DNA from: Burkholderia ambifaria AMMD
Lineage (GTDB): Bacteria > Pseudomonadota > Gammaproteobacteria > Burkholderiales > Burkholderiaceae
Direction: 5' to 3'
DNA length: 64,000 bases
NCBI RefSeq assembly: GCF_000203915.1
Contig: NC_008391.1
Span: 1,984,001-2,048,000, forward strand
Shown: positions 44,799-53,478 of the stretch, one piece after another
How positions within the stretch are numbered: the first letter of the stretch is position 1
Layout of the letters: every line of letters begins with the position of its first letter
Made by a program: the position numbers and the translations under genes
Notes under the pieces: generated by a model
Database searches by the model: none
What the model saw: only the letters and a program-made list of their open reading frames with translations
Told to the model about the DNA's origin: nothing

Positions 44799-45548
44799 TC
44801 AGAGGTGATGGAGGCCGTCGAAATCGACGATCTGCACGAGGCGGCCCTGCATTTCGATCAGGCCGCGCTTCTGGAACTTCGACAGCGTGCGGCTGACCGT
44901 TTCGAGAGTCATGCCGAGATAGCTGCCGATGTCTTCGCGCGTCATCCGCAGGTTGAATTCCGACGGCGAATAGCCGCGCTTCAGGTAGCGTGCCGACACG
45001 TCGAGCAGGAACGCGGCGACGCGCTCTTCTGCGTTCAGCGAACCGAGCAGCATGGTTTGCGACGTCTCGCGCACGATCTGCTCGCTCATCAGCTTGTGCA
45101 TGCGCAGCTGCATCGTGCCGGCCTCCGAGCAGAGCGACTTGAGCGCGCTGTACGGAATCACGCAGACCGAGCTGTCTTCCAGCGCGACCGCGGTGCGCGG
45201 GTGGGTATCGTCGCAGATGCCGTCGAGGCCGAGCGCTTCGCCCGCGAGGTGCAGGCCGGTGACCTGTTCGCGGCCGTCGTGGCGCGTGGCGACGGTTTTC
45301 AGCGAACCCGAGCGCACGGCGTACAGGTTGTCGAACGTGTCGCCTTCGCGGAACAGCGCTTCGCCGCGCTTGACCGGACGCGCCGCGCAGATGACCGACT
45401 CGAGGCGGCTGAGCGCTTCGGGTGCGAGGCCCTGCGGCATGCACAGATGCCGCATGGCGCACGACGAGCAGTGCGGGGCCTGGCGGGGAGCCGGCCGGCT
45501 GCCTGCATGGAACGGGGCCGCGGGGCGTGTGGCGACGGGCGTCAGCAT
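44799..45548 (-). CDS. fnr: FNR/ANR-type oxygen-sensing regulator
   Basis: A 249-residue CRP/FNR-family regulator. Iron-sulfur cluster ligands typical of FNR are Cys27, Cys30 and Cys36 (HCSSCAMRHLC), with a fourth at Cys129 (SSVCVIP), aligning with E. coli Cys122. The effector beta-roll is at ~50-160. The DNA-recognition helix contains E--SR in MTLETVSRTLSKFQ, which specifies TTGAT-N4-ATCAA sites. It would switch genes under low oxygen. The neighbouring universal stress gene is a frequent FNR target, but I see no clear FNR box. Confidence 0.93.
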   Translation of the reverse strand: MLTPVATRPAAPFHAGSRPAPRQAPHCSSCAMRHLCMPQGLAPEALSRLESVICAARPVKRGEALFREGDTFDNLYAVRSGSLKTVATRHDGREQVTGLHLAGEALGLDGICDDTHPRTAVALEDSSVCVIPYSALKSLCSEAGTMQLRMHKLMSEQIVRETSQTMLLGSLNAEERVAAFLLDVSARYLKRGYSPSEFNLRMTREDIGSYLGMTLETVSRTLSKFQKRGLIEMQGRLVQIVDFDGLHHL

Positions 45549-45695
45549 AATCGTTTACTCCGGCGTTGAATCGACGAAATCATTGTCCCACCGCAAGTTG
45601 CCGCTGTCGGGTGACAAAACGTCGCGACCGCGCGCGCATGCCGCAGGCATCGTAGCGGCATGCACGGTGCACGTGCGCGCTGCGTACGCTGCCGC

Positions 45696-46166
45696 TCAGA
45701 GATCCTGATCGGCGTCGGTATGCGCGGCGGCCGGGATCAGCAACACGGGCAGCGTCGCGTGCCGCACGCACTGTTCGGCGATGCTGCCGAGCACGAGGCG
45801 ACGGAACCCGCGGCGGCCGTGCGTGCCGAGCACCAGGAGATCGGCGCCGAACGCTTTCGCCCCATCGAGGATCAGCGTCGACACGTCGTTGATCGACGAC
45901 GCCTCGCTCATCACCGTCGCGCCCTTCACGCCGGCCGCCTGCATCAGCTTCGTGAAATCCGCCGCGAGCGCATTGCCTTGCGCGACGAGCTGGTCGCGCA
46001 GCACGGACGGGTCGTAGCCCGGCACGTTGTAGTAGATCGCGGCGTTCTCGACGACGTAGAACGGTTGCAGTTCGGCACCGTGCTCCTTCGCGAGCGCGAG
46101 CGCGGCATCGAACGCGTGGCGGGACGTGTCGCTGCCGTCGATGGCAACCAGAATGCGCTTGTACAT
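45696..46166 (-). CDS. Universal stress protein (UspA family)
   Basis: A 156-residue Usp-domain protein: MYKRILVAIDGSDTSRHAFDAALALAKEHGAEL at the N-terminus and the ATP-binding signature GTHGRRGFRRLVLGSIAEQCVRHATLPVLLI (G2xG9GS). ATG at 46166 follows GGAG. It lies 147 bp upstream of the FNR-type gene on the same strand; low-oxygen or stress induction is plausible. Confidence 0.93.
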   Translation of the reverse strand: MYKRILVAIDGSDTSRHAFDAALALAKEHGAELQPFYVVENAAIYYNVPGYDPSVLRDQLVAQGNALAADFTKLMQAAGVKGATVMSEASSINDVSTLILDGAKAFGADLLVLGTHGRRGFRRLVLGSIAEQCVRHATLPVLLIPAAAHTDADQDL

Positions 46167-46769
46167 AGTGTCTCCGAGTGGCGGGTTGGACGAAAGTCGG
46201 CCGAACGGCCGAGTGGGCCCTGCGTTGCTGCGAGGCAGAGTAAACCAACGGCTGGGACTCTGCAGCGACGTGCCGGTCGTCGCGATCGCGAGCCATGCGC
46301 GCGCTGCATGCCGCGTTTCGCGATGAGCGTAACGCGCGCGACGGTTGGCTGCGCGCAATGACAGCGCGCGACCGTCGAGCGAATACGAGCTCGCCCAACC
46401 GGTCACGGCTGCCCGGCATCGTGCGGCGGCGCGGCGCGGCGCGGCGCGCGAGCGCGTCCGGCCCGCACGCCGGCGTCATCGACGTATGCCGACGACCACC
46501 TGACGAACCGCTAGCCTCGCCCTCCATTGGACCGCATCCGCGTCGCGACGGCGTGACTTCGATCAACGCCCGTGCATCGGCGTTGCTGAGGATTCGACGC
46601 CCGATATCGCGAAACCGAGAATGCCGAATCCCGCGCCGATATCGATACCACAGCCGATCCGAACGATCGCGCTATCGACGACACATCGACCGCAAAACCG
46701 GCACGCATCCGCCACCGACCTCGCCGCGCCAACGGGCCCCTCGAACGACCGATTCAAACGCTGCACGCA
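46167..46769. other. 603-bp intergenic region with GCGGC repeats
   Basis: Separates the usp gene from an unknown gene. At 46423-46448 there is a run of GCGGC pentamers. Open frames on both strands are Arg/Ser-rich shadows without ribosome sites. No RNA gene is seen. Confidence 0.45.
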
Positions 46770-47180
46770 CTACTCCGGCACCGTCGTGATTTCGATCACC
46801 CGTTCCGGCCGGCGTCCGTGGCCGGGCCAGTACGCGCTGCCGTACATCCGATGAATCGGGCCGTACGGCGCGTCGGCTGGGTGCGACGGCGCGTCGAACC
46901 CCTTCTCGATCACCATGTAGCCGGCACGCAGCGCGAACGCCGGATGATTGCCGCCGGGCCGGCTGTCGAAGCCGGCGAAGCCGTCGGTGCCTTCGGGCAC
47001 CGCGTTGACGAGCGACGCGTTGCTGCCCGTGATCTGGTCGGGCGAGAACGCGAGACCGCTCGCGAGACGGGCGGCCTCGCGATTCTTGCCGTCGGTGTCG
47101 ACGGTGCTGTCGTGCGTATCGTCGTTGTCGAGTTCGATGCTGCGCGGGTGCACGGCGCGCCCTTGAGCTGACGTTTCCAT
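46770..47180 (-). CDS. Protein of unknown function
   Basis: A 136-residue soluble protein beginning METSAQGRAVHPRSIELDNDDTHDSTVDTDGKNREAARL and ending RPERVIEITTVPE. Asp/Gly-rich, no cysteine, no signal peptide or membrane span. AGGAG lies 7 bases before the ATG at 47180. I do not recognise a family. Well separated from its neighbours. Confidence 0.6.
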   Translation of the reverse strand: METSAQGRAVHPRSIELDNDDTHDSTVDTDGKNREAARLASGLAFSPDQITGSNASLVNAVPEGTDGFAGFDSRPGGNHPAFALRAGYMVIEKGFDAPSHPADAPYGPIHRMYGSAYWPGHGRRPERVIEITTVPE

Positions 47181-47458
47181 CGCGGCTCTCCTGGCGGCGA
47201 AGCGCTCCGGATCGAAGCAAGTCCCGTTCCGGGCAAGACGGGAAAACGGCGCGCGGGCGATCGCCACGATCGCCGGGCGCGCGCTGATTTGTCATGATTT
47301 ATTTCAGCTAGAACCGCCGTTTTCTACAGAGTATGATTCTTTTCCTGCGAAGCGGCGACAGGGGATGCAGTCTCGCCGCCTCTGCCCGCACGGGGACGTC
47401 GCAGCACCCTTAAAGACGGGTAGCGAACAACAAACAAGGGACTAGAGGTGGCGGATTC

Positions 47459-47692
47459 ATGCAAGCGACTACTGCTTTCACGCACCGCGGTTATCTGTTG
47501 AACTGCGCGCCCGCGCGCGCCAGTGACGGGTCGTTCAAGCCCTACGTCGTGATCTCCCGATCGAGCGACGGGGAGCTCGTCGCCAACCGCTTTTTCCCGA
47601 CCGAGCTCCAGTTCAACGACGAAGGCGACGCGATCGCGCACGCGCGCGACTGGGCCGTGCGCTGGATCGACGCGAGCAGCATCACGATCTGA
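47459..47692 (+). CDS. Small protein of unknown function
   Basis: A 77-residue protein, MQATTAFTHRGYLLNCAPARASDGSFKPYVVISRSSDGELVANRFFPTELQFNDEGDAIAHARDWAVRWIDASSITI. The alternating beta-strand then amphipathic helix pattern suggests a small folded domain, and codon use is like neighbouring genes. No family recalled with confidence. An AGAGGTGG ribosome site precedes the ATG. Confidence 0.7.
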   Translation: MQATTAFTHRGYLLNCAPARASDGSFKPYVVISRSSDGELVANRFFPTELQFNDEGDAIAHARDWAVRWIDASSITI

Positions 47693-47835
47693 CGCCGTCG
47701 CGCGGCGTCGGCATCCACGTTGGCCGTCCGGCCGATCCCCCGGCGTGCCGCTGCCGGACGAAAACGCGGTAATCTTGCGGAACCCGTTACTTTATTAGCG
47801 GCCGTGCGATCGAGCGCGGCTGCCTGCATTGGCAT

Positions 47836-48756
47836 ATGTCGACATCACCCGTCCGTCAGTGGGGCCTCGAAGAAATCGTCGCCGGCTTGCGCGAGTCGCG
47901 CGAGGAACTCCATCGCACGCGTCATCCGCGCGGCATCCGCGAGCTGCCGTCGCGCGACGCGATCTGCAAGATTGTCACCGGCCTGCGCGCGTCGATGTTT
48001 CCGACGCACTACGGCGCGCCGGATCTGACCGACGAAAGCGTCGACTACTACGTCGGCCATACGCTCGAAAGCACGCTGCGGGTGCTGTCCGAGCAGGTTC
48101 GCCGCGCGCTGCCGTTCCTGCCCGAGCATGCGGACACGCCGTTCGCCGAGCTCGACGAACGCGCGTTCGAGATCGCGCGCGAGTTCGGCCGGCAGTTGCC
48201 GTCGATTCGTGCGCTGCTCGTCAGCGACATCCAGGCCGCGTATGCGGGCGATCCGGCCGCGCAGCACATCACCGAGATCCTGCTGTGCTATCCCGGCGTG
48301 CTCGCGATGATGCACCATCGGCTCGCGCATGCGTTGCACCGGCTTGGCGTGCCGCTGCTCGCGCGATTCATCAATGAAATCGCGCACTCGGCCACCGGCA
48401 TCGACATTCACCCGGGCGCGCAGATCGGCCCGAGCTTCTTCATCGATCACGGCACCGGTGTCGTGATCGGCGAAACCGCGATCATCGGCGAGCGCGTGCG
48501 CGTGTATCAGGCCGTCACGCTCGGCGCGAAGAGCTTCCCGGCCGATGGCGAAGGCGCGCTGGTCAAGGGCAATGCGCGCCATCCGATCGTCGAGGACGAC
48601 GTGGTGATCTACGCGGGCGCAACGATTCTCGGCCGCGTGACGATCGGGCGCGGCTCGGTGATCGGCGGCAATGTGTGGCTCACGCACAGCGTGCCGCCCG
48701 GCACGAGCGTCGCACAGGGCAAGGTTCGCGAAGGCGGCAGCGCCGACAAGCCGTAA
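47836..48756 (+). CDS. cysE: Serine O-acetyltransferase
   Basis: A 306-residue acetyltransferase that makes O-acetylserine for cysteine synthesis. The helical N-terminal domain (~1-175) leads into left-handed hexapeptide repeats (~185-290: IDIHPGAQIGPSFFIDHGTGVVIGETAIIGERVRVYQAVTLGAKSF...IVEDDVVIYAGATILGRVTIGRGSVIGGNVWLTHSVPPG). Catalytic His is in FIDHGTGVVIGET. It belongs to the longer EpsC/SrpH-like subgroup. Stands alone, convergent with the SDR gene. Confidence 0.93.
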   Translation: MSTSPVRQWGLEEIVAGLRESREELHRTRHPRGIRELPSRDAICKIVTGLRASMFPTHYGAPDLTDESVDYYVGHTLESTLRVLSEQVRRALPFLPEHADTPFAELDERAFEIAREFGRQLPSIRALLVSDIQAAYAGDPAAQHITEILLCYPGVLAMMHHRLAHALHRLGVPLLARFINEIAHSATGIDIHPGAQIGPSFFIDHGTGVVIGETAIIGERVRVYQAVTLGAKSFPADGEGALVKGNARHPIVEDDVVIYAGATILGRVTIGRGSVIGGNVWLTHSVPPGTSVAQGKVREGGSADKP

Positions 48757-48788
48757 CGCAGCGCGCGAACGGCGCCGCTCGTCGGAGG

Positions 48789-49592
48789 TCAGTGCTTGCC
48801 GGCCGGCGAGCGATGCTTGTACAGCACGTCCTGGTCGACGCGAATCAGGTTCTGCCCCGCGTCGACGACGAAATCCACGCCGTTGTAGGCGCTGCCCGTC
48901 AGCAGCAGGATCGCGCTCGCGACGTCGTCGGGGCCGGCGATGCGCGCGAGCGGCGTCGACGCGCGGCTCGCGTGTTCGAAGTCGGCTTGCGTCTGGTCGT
49001 CGCTCGGCAGCATCAGCCCGGGGAACACCGCGTTCACGCGCAGCACCGGCGACGACGACAGCGCGAGCATCTGCGTGAGGTTGCCGAGCGCGGCCTTCGC
49101 GACCGTGTAGCTGAAATGGTCGCGGTGGAAGTTTTCCTTGATCTTCTGGTCGACCACGTTCACGACGACGCCCTGCGTGCCGGCCGCACGGGCCCGTTCG
49201 TAGAACGCGCGCGTGAGCAGGATCGGCGCGCGACAGTTGACGGCCCACGCCTGGTCGAACGCCGCGAGGTCGAAGCTCGGGAAATGGTCCTGCCAGAACA
49301 CCGACGCGTTGTTGACCAGCACGTCGAGGCGGCCGAAGCGCGCATACACCTGGTCGATCAACGCGGTGATCTGTGCAGCATCCGACAGGTCGGCCTGCAG
49401 CGCGACGGAGTCGTGCCCGCGTTCGGCGATCGTGCGGGCCGCCGCATGCGCGGCATCGGCCGAGCGGTCGTAGTGAACCGCGGTGCGATAGCCGTGCGCG
49501 GAGAAATACTCGGCGAACGCGCGCCCGGCCCGGCGCGCGGCGCCGGTCACGAGTACGACCGGCGCATTCGCCGCTTGCTTCGTGGACTGCAT
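48789..49592 (-). CDS. folM: FolM/pteridine-reductase-like short-chain dehydrogenase
   Basis: A 267-residue SDR. The cofactor motif TGAARRAGRAFAEYFSAHGY carries the TGxxRRxG form typical of pteridine reductases and FolM, rather than TGxxxGxG. NNASVF and the catalytic FSYTVAKAAL (Tyr/Lys) are present. The ATG shares one base with the folE stop codon (TAATG), so it is translationally coupled to GTP cyclohydrolase I. Likely reduces dihydromonapterin or dihydropterin to the tetrahydro form. Confidence 0.85.
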   Translation of the reverse strand: MQSTKQAANAPVVLVTGAARRAGRAFAEYFSAHGYRTAVHYDRSADAAHAAARTIAERGHDSVALQADLSDAAQITALIDQVYARFGRLDVLVNNASVFWQDHFPSFDLAAFDQAWAVNCRAPILLTRAFYERARAAGTQGVVVNVVDQKIKENFHRDHFSYTVAKAALGNLTQMLALSSSPVLRVNAVFPGLMLPSDDQTQADFEHASRASTPLARIAGPDDVASAILLLTGSAYNGVDFVVDAGQNLIRVDQDVLYKHRSPAGKH

Positions 49593-50221
49593 TACGTATT
49601 CGTCAGGTTGACTGAAGAAGGATTCGCGACGATCGACAGGAATTCGCGCCGCGTCGACGGGTCGGTGCGGAACGTGCCGAGCATGCGCGACGTGACCATC
49701 TCGACCCCCGGCTTGTGGATGCCGCGCGTCGAGATGCACTGGTGCGCGGCTTCGAGGATCACGCCGACACCTTTCGGCTGCAGCACGTCGAACAGCGTAT
49801 CGGCGATCTGCACGGTCATTTTTTCCTGGATCTGCAGACGCTTCGCGAACGCATCGACCAGACGCGCGAGCTTCGAGATGCCGACGACGCGATGGTTCGG
49901 CAGATACGCGACGTGCGCACGGCCGATGATCGGCACCATGTGGTGTTCGCAGTAGCTCTCGAAGCGGATGTCCTTCAGCACGATCATCTCGTCGTAGCCG
50001 TCGACTTCGCTGAACGTGCGCGCGAGGATCTCGCGCGGCTCCAACGCATAGCCGGCGAAGAACTCCTCGTACGCGCGCACCACGCGTGCGGGCGTGTCGA
50101 GCAGGCCTTCGCGGGCGGGATCGTCGCCGGCCCAGCGCAGCAGCACGCGAACGGCTTCCTCGGCTTCTTTCCGGCTCGGGCGGGATGCGACCGGCTCGGG
50201 GCGCGCGGTTTTTTTACCCAT
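49592..50221 (-). CDS. folE: GTP cyclohydrolase I
   Basis: A 209-residue enzyme that converts GTP to dihydroneopterin triphosphate, the first pterin step. Zinc ligands Cys91 and His94 in [20 protein letters not shown] and Cys in [10 protein letters not shown] are present, as are [14 protein letters not shown] and the C-terminal RREFL. Coupled with the FolM-like gene, which points to a dedicated tetrahydropterin cofactor supply. Whether this is the only folE in the genome cannot be told here. Confidence 0.94.
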   Translation of the reverse strand: MGKKTARPEPVASRPSRKEAEEAVRVLLRWAGDDPAREGLLDTPARVVRAYEEFFAGYALEPREILARTFSEVDGYDEMIVLKDIRFESYCEHHMVPIIGRAHVAYLPNHRVVGISKLARLVDAFAKRLQIQEKMTVQIADTLFDVLQPKGVGVILEAAHQCISTRGIHKPGVEMVTSRMLGTFRTDPSTRREFLSIVANPSSVNLTNT

Positions 50222-50322
50222 CTAGTGGCTCCATCGAATGCGGCCGCCTGCGGCGGCGCGAATATCCGGTCATTGTTTCATGCTTTCGCGGCGCGTGTGT
50301 GCGGGCCGCCGCTCGCCTGGCT

Positions 50323-51249
50323 TCACTTCGGCCACTCGTCCTGCTCGTCGTTGAACAGCGACGCGACCACTCCACGCAGCCACGCGGTGCGCGGATCGTT
50401 GTGGAACTTGCGGTGCCAGTGCTGCTTCAGGTCGAAGCGTGGCAGCGGCAGCGGCGGCTCGACCGGCACGATGAACGCGTGCTCGGCCGCGTACGCATAG
50501 CCGATCGCGTGCGGCACCGTCGCGATCAGGTCGGTGCGGCTGAGGATGAACGGCAGGCTCATGAAGTGCGGCGTCTCGAGCACCGCGCGCCGGTGCATGC
50601 GCTGCTTCGCGAGGTATTTCTCGAGCACCTCCTGGCTGCGGCCTTCGGCGCGCACGACCGCGTGCCCGCAACCGAGAAACTGCTCGACCGTGAACGGCGG
50701 CGCCTGTTCGAACGGATGGCCGCGTCGCATCAGGCAGACGAACCGGTGCGTGAACAGCCGCTGCTGGAAGAAGTTGTTGCCGTCGAGATCGGGGAAGTAG
50801 CCGACCGCCAGATCGATCGAGCCGGCTTCGAGGCCGCGGCCGACTTCGTCGTGCGCGGGCGAGACCGAGCGCAGGTTCGCATGCGGCGCGCGCGTCGCGA
50901 ACGCCTGCAGCAGCTTCGGCAGGAACACGATCTCGCCGACGTCCGACAGCGCGATCGAGAACGTATGCGTGCTCGCCGCCGGATCGAAGTCGTGCGGCGC
51001 GACGAGGCCGCGCTCGATCTGCGCGAGCGCGTCGCGCGCGGCCGGCAGCAGCGCGAGCGCGCGCGGCGTCGGCTCCATTCCGCGCGACGTGCGCACGAAC
51101 AGCGGATCGCCGAAATACGCGCGCAGCCGGCCGAGCGCCGTGCTCACGCGCGGCTGGCTCACGCCGAGCAGGTCGCCGGCGCGGCTGACGTTGCGCGTGT
51201 CGTCGAGCGCGACGAGGTAGGGAATGAGGTTCAGATCGAGCGTGTCCAT
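50323..51249 (-). CDS. LysR-family regulator divergent from pobA
   Basis: A 308-residue LysR regulator of the NahR/NodD-like subgroup: DLNLIPYLVALDDTRNVSRAGDLLGVSQPRVSTALGRLRAYFGDPLFVRTSRGMEPTPRAL and an effector domain from ~90. Divergent from pobA across 116 bp. It probably activates pobA with 4-hydroxybenzoate. In other bacteria pobA is controlled by AraC- or IclR-type PobR, so a LysR here is a lineage difference. Confidence 0.88.
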   Translation of the reverse strand: MDTLDLNLIPYLVALDDTRNVSRAGDLLGVSQPRVSTALGRLRAYFGDPLFVRTSRGMEPTPRALALLPAARDALAQIERGLVAPHDFDPAASTHTFSIALSDVGEIVFLPKLLQAFATRAPHANLRSVSPAHDEVGRGLEAGSIDLAVGYFPDLDGNNFFQQRLFTHRFVCLMRRGHPFEQAPPFTVEQFLGCGHAVVRAEGRSQEVLEKYLAKQRMHRRAVLETPHFMSLPFILSRTDLIATVPHAIGYAYAAEHAFIVPVEPPLPLPRFDLKQHWHRKFHNDPRTAWLRGVVASLFNDEQDEWPK

Positions 51250-51365
51250 CGTCAGGCCGGTATCTAGAAAGCGTATACAACATATCTCCTGAATCGCATT
51301 GCTGCATAGTCGGGAAAGCGCTCAAATGTGTTCGACGATTCGAATTAATGTTCAGGAGACGAACA

Positions 51366-52598
51366 ATGCGCACCCAGGTCGCCATCATCGGCGCCGGTCC
51401 GTCCGGCCTTTTGCTTTCCCATCTGCTGCGCCTGCAGGGCGTGGATACCATCCTCGTCGAAGCGCGTTCGCGCGAATATTGCGAGAACCGCATTCGTGCC
51501 GGCGTGCTGGAACAGGGCACCGTCGACACGCTGAACGAAGCCGGCGTCGGCGAGCGGATGCGCCGCGAAGGGCTCGAGCATCACGGCATCGAGCTGCTGT
51601 TCTCCGGCCAGCGCCATCGCATCGATTTGAGCGCGCTCACCGGCGGGCGCGCGATCACCGTCTACAGCCAGCACGAAGTCGTGCGCGACCTGATCGCGGC
51701 CGGCGACGCGCATGGCCACGCGATGCACTTTGAAGTCACCGACGTCGCGCTGCACGATGTCGAGAGCGAGCACCCGTTCGTCACGTTCAAGCACGCGGAC
51801 GGCCGCGCGGACCGCATCGACTGCGACTACATCGCCGGCTGCGACGGCTTCCACGGCATCGCGCGCCAGACGATTCCCGCCGAGCGGCTGAACACGTTCG
51901 AGCGCGTGTATCCGTTCGCATGGCTCGGCATCCTCGCCGACGCGGCGCCGTCGCTCGACGAACTCGTCTACGCGCATCACGAGAACGGCTTCGCGCTGTT
52001 CTCGATGCGCTCGCCGACGGTCACGCGCCTCTATCTGCAATGCAAGCCCGACGAAAACCTCGCCGAATGGTCCGATGCGCGGATCTGGGACGAACTGCAC
52101 ACGCGCTTCTCGAACGACACCGGCTGGACGCCGACCGAGGGCCGGATCACGCAGAAGAGCGTGACGCCGATGCGCAGCTTCGTCTCGGAGACGATGCAGC
52201 ACGGCCGCCTGTTCCTCGCCGGCGACGCCGCGCACATCGTGCCGCCGACCGGCGCGAAGGGGATGAACCTCGCGGTGGCCGACGTCCGCGCGCTGTCCCG
52301 GGCGCTCGGCGCCCGCTACCGCGACGGCGACGCGACGCCGCTCGAGCGCTATTCGGCGACCTGTCTCGAACGCGTGTGGCGCGCCGAGCATTTCTCGTAC
52401 TTCATGACGAACATGCTGCATGCGTCGCCGGACGACTCGCCGTTCGTCAATCGCCTGAAGTTTGCCGAACTGAAATACGTGACGCGCTCGCGGGCCGCCG
52501 CGCAGTCGCTGGCCGAAAACTACGTCGGCCTGCCGTTCGACGACCAGCCGACCCCCGAGGGATCCCGCCTTGACAACGCGCTGTGCGCGACTCTATGA
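51366..52598 (+). CDS. pobA: 4-hydroxybenzoate 3-monooxygenase
   Basis: A 410-residue FAD monooxygenase that hydroxylates 4-hydroxybenzoate to protocatechuate with NADPH and O2. FAD motifs are IIGAGPSGLLLSHLL, the DG motif CDYIAGCDGFHGIARQ, and GDAAHIVPPTGAKGMNLAVADV. Substrate-site region includes RIRAGVLEQGTV. ATG at 51366 follows AGGAG. Entry enzyme to the pca genes downstream. Confidence 0.96.
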   Translation: MRTQVAIIGAGPSGLLLSHLLRLQGVDTILVEARSREYCENRIRAGVLEQGTVDTLNEAGVGERMRREGLEHHGIELLFSGQRHRIDLSALTGGRAITVYSQHEVVRDLIAAGDAHGHAMHFEVTDVALHDVESEHPFVTFKHADGRADRIDCDYIAGCDGFHGIARQTIPAERLNTFERVYPFAWLGILADAAPSLDELVYAHHENGFALFSMRSPTVTRLYLQCKPDENLAEWSDARIWDELHTRFSNDTGWTPTEGRITQKSVTPMRSFVSETMQHGRLFLAGDAAHIVPPTGAKGMNLAVADVRALSRALGARYRDGDATPLERYSATCLERVWRAEHFSYFMTNMLHASPDDSPFVNRLKFAELKYVTRSRAAAQSLAENYVGLPFDDQPTPEGSRLDNALCATL

Positions 52599-52607
52599 TC
52601 GGCCATC

Positions 52608-52641
52608 GTTCGCTAATCGAATCTAGGTTCGAATATCGAAC
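52608..52641. promoter_or_regulatory. Tandem PcaR-type (IclR) operators ahead of pcaI
   Basis: Two 15-bp sites, GTTCGCTAATCGAAT (52608-52622) and GTTCGAATATCGAAC (52627-52641), start 19 bp apart. The second is a near-perfect dyad. Both resemble the PcaR recognition sequence of Pseudomonas as I recall it (GTTCGATAATCGCAC). They lie 101 bp before pcaI. No IclR-type gene is in the window, so the regulator must be elsewhere. Confidence 0.7.
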
Positions 52642-52742
52642 AAATACCGAAGGTCGACAACGGCCTCCGGCGCGGCACGCGGCACGCGCGTGTCCCCTCG
52701 ACAGGCCGCGCATCGTGCCGCGGGTTCGTATCAGGAAGAGAC

Positions 52743-53459
52743 ATGGTCAACAAGATTTTCGAATCGCTTCAATCGGCGGTCGCGGACGTCCACGACGGCG
52801 CGACCATCATGATCGGCGGCTTCGGCACGGCAGGCATGCCGTCCGAGCTGATCGACGCGCTGATCGAGCAGGGCGCGCGCGGCCTGACGATCGTCAACAA
52901 CAACGCGGGCAACGGCGAGACGGGCCTCGCGGCGCTGCTCAAGGCGAAGCGGGTGCGCAAGATCATCTGCTCGTTCCCGCGCCAGAGCGACTCGCAGGTG
53001 TTCGACGCGTTGTACCGCGCGGGCGAGATCGAACTCGAGCTCGTGCCGCAGGGCAACCTCGCGGAGCGGATCCGCGCGGCGGGCGCCGGCATCGGCGGCT
53101 TCTTCACGCCGACGGGCTTCGGCACGAAGCTCGCGGAAGGCAAGGAAACGCGCGTGATCGACGGCAAGTCGTATGTGTTCGAGACGCCGATCCACGCCGA
53201 TTTCGCGCTGGTGAAGGCGTACAAGGGCGACCGCTGGGGCAATCTCGTGTATCGCAAGACCGCGCGCAACTTCGGGCCGATCATGGCGAGCGCCGCGAAG
53301 GTCGCGATCGTGCAGGTGTCGGAAGTCGTGCCGCTCGGCGGGCTGAACCCGGAACACATCGTGACGCCTGGCATTTTCGTGCAGCGTGTCGTCGAAGTGC
53401 CGCAGGCCGCACATGCGGCCGAGCTGGCTGCCGAACGTGCTGCATCCCAAGCCGCCTGA
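52743..53459 (+). CDS. pcaI: 3-oxoadipate CoA-transferase subunit A
   Basis: A 238-residue CoA-transferase alpha subunit. Family motifs are GATIMIGGFGTAGMPSELIDAL (glycine-rich) and FFTPTGFGTKLAEGKE. With PcaJ it moves CoA from succinyl-CoA to 3-oxoadipate in the beta-ketoadipate pathway. Length and motifs equally fit acetoacetate transferases, but pca neighbours favour 3-oxoadipate. The ATG at 52743 follows GGAAGAGAC. Confidence 0.93.
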   Translation: MVNKIFESLQSAVADVHDGATIMIGGFGTAGMPSELIDALIEQGARGLTIVNNNAGNGETGLAALLKAKRVRKIICSFPRQSDSQVFDALYRAGEIELELVPQGNLAERIRAAGAGIGGFFTPTGFGTKLAEGKETRVIDGKSYVFETPIHADFALVKAYKGDRWGNLVYRKTARNFGPIMASAAKVAIVQVSEVVPLGGLNPEHIVTPGIFVQRVVEVPQAAHAAELAAERAASQAA

Positions 53460-53478
53460 CTGCCCCGAGGAATTCGAA

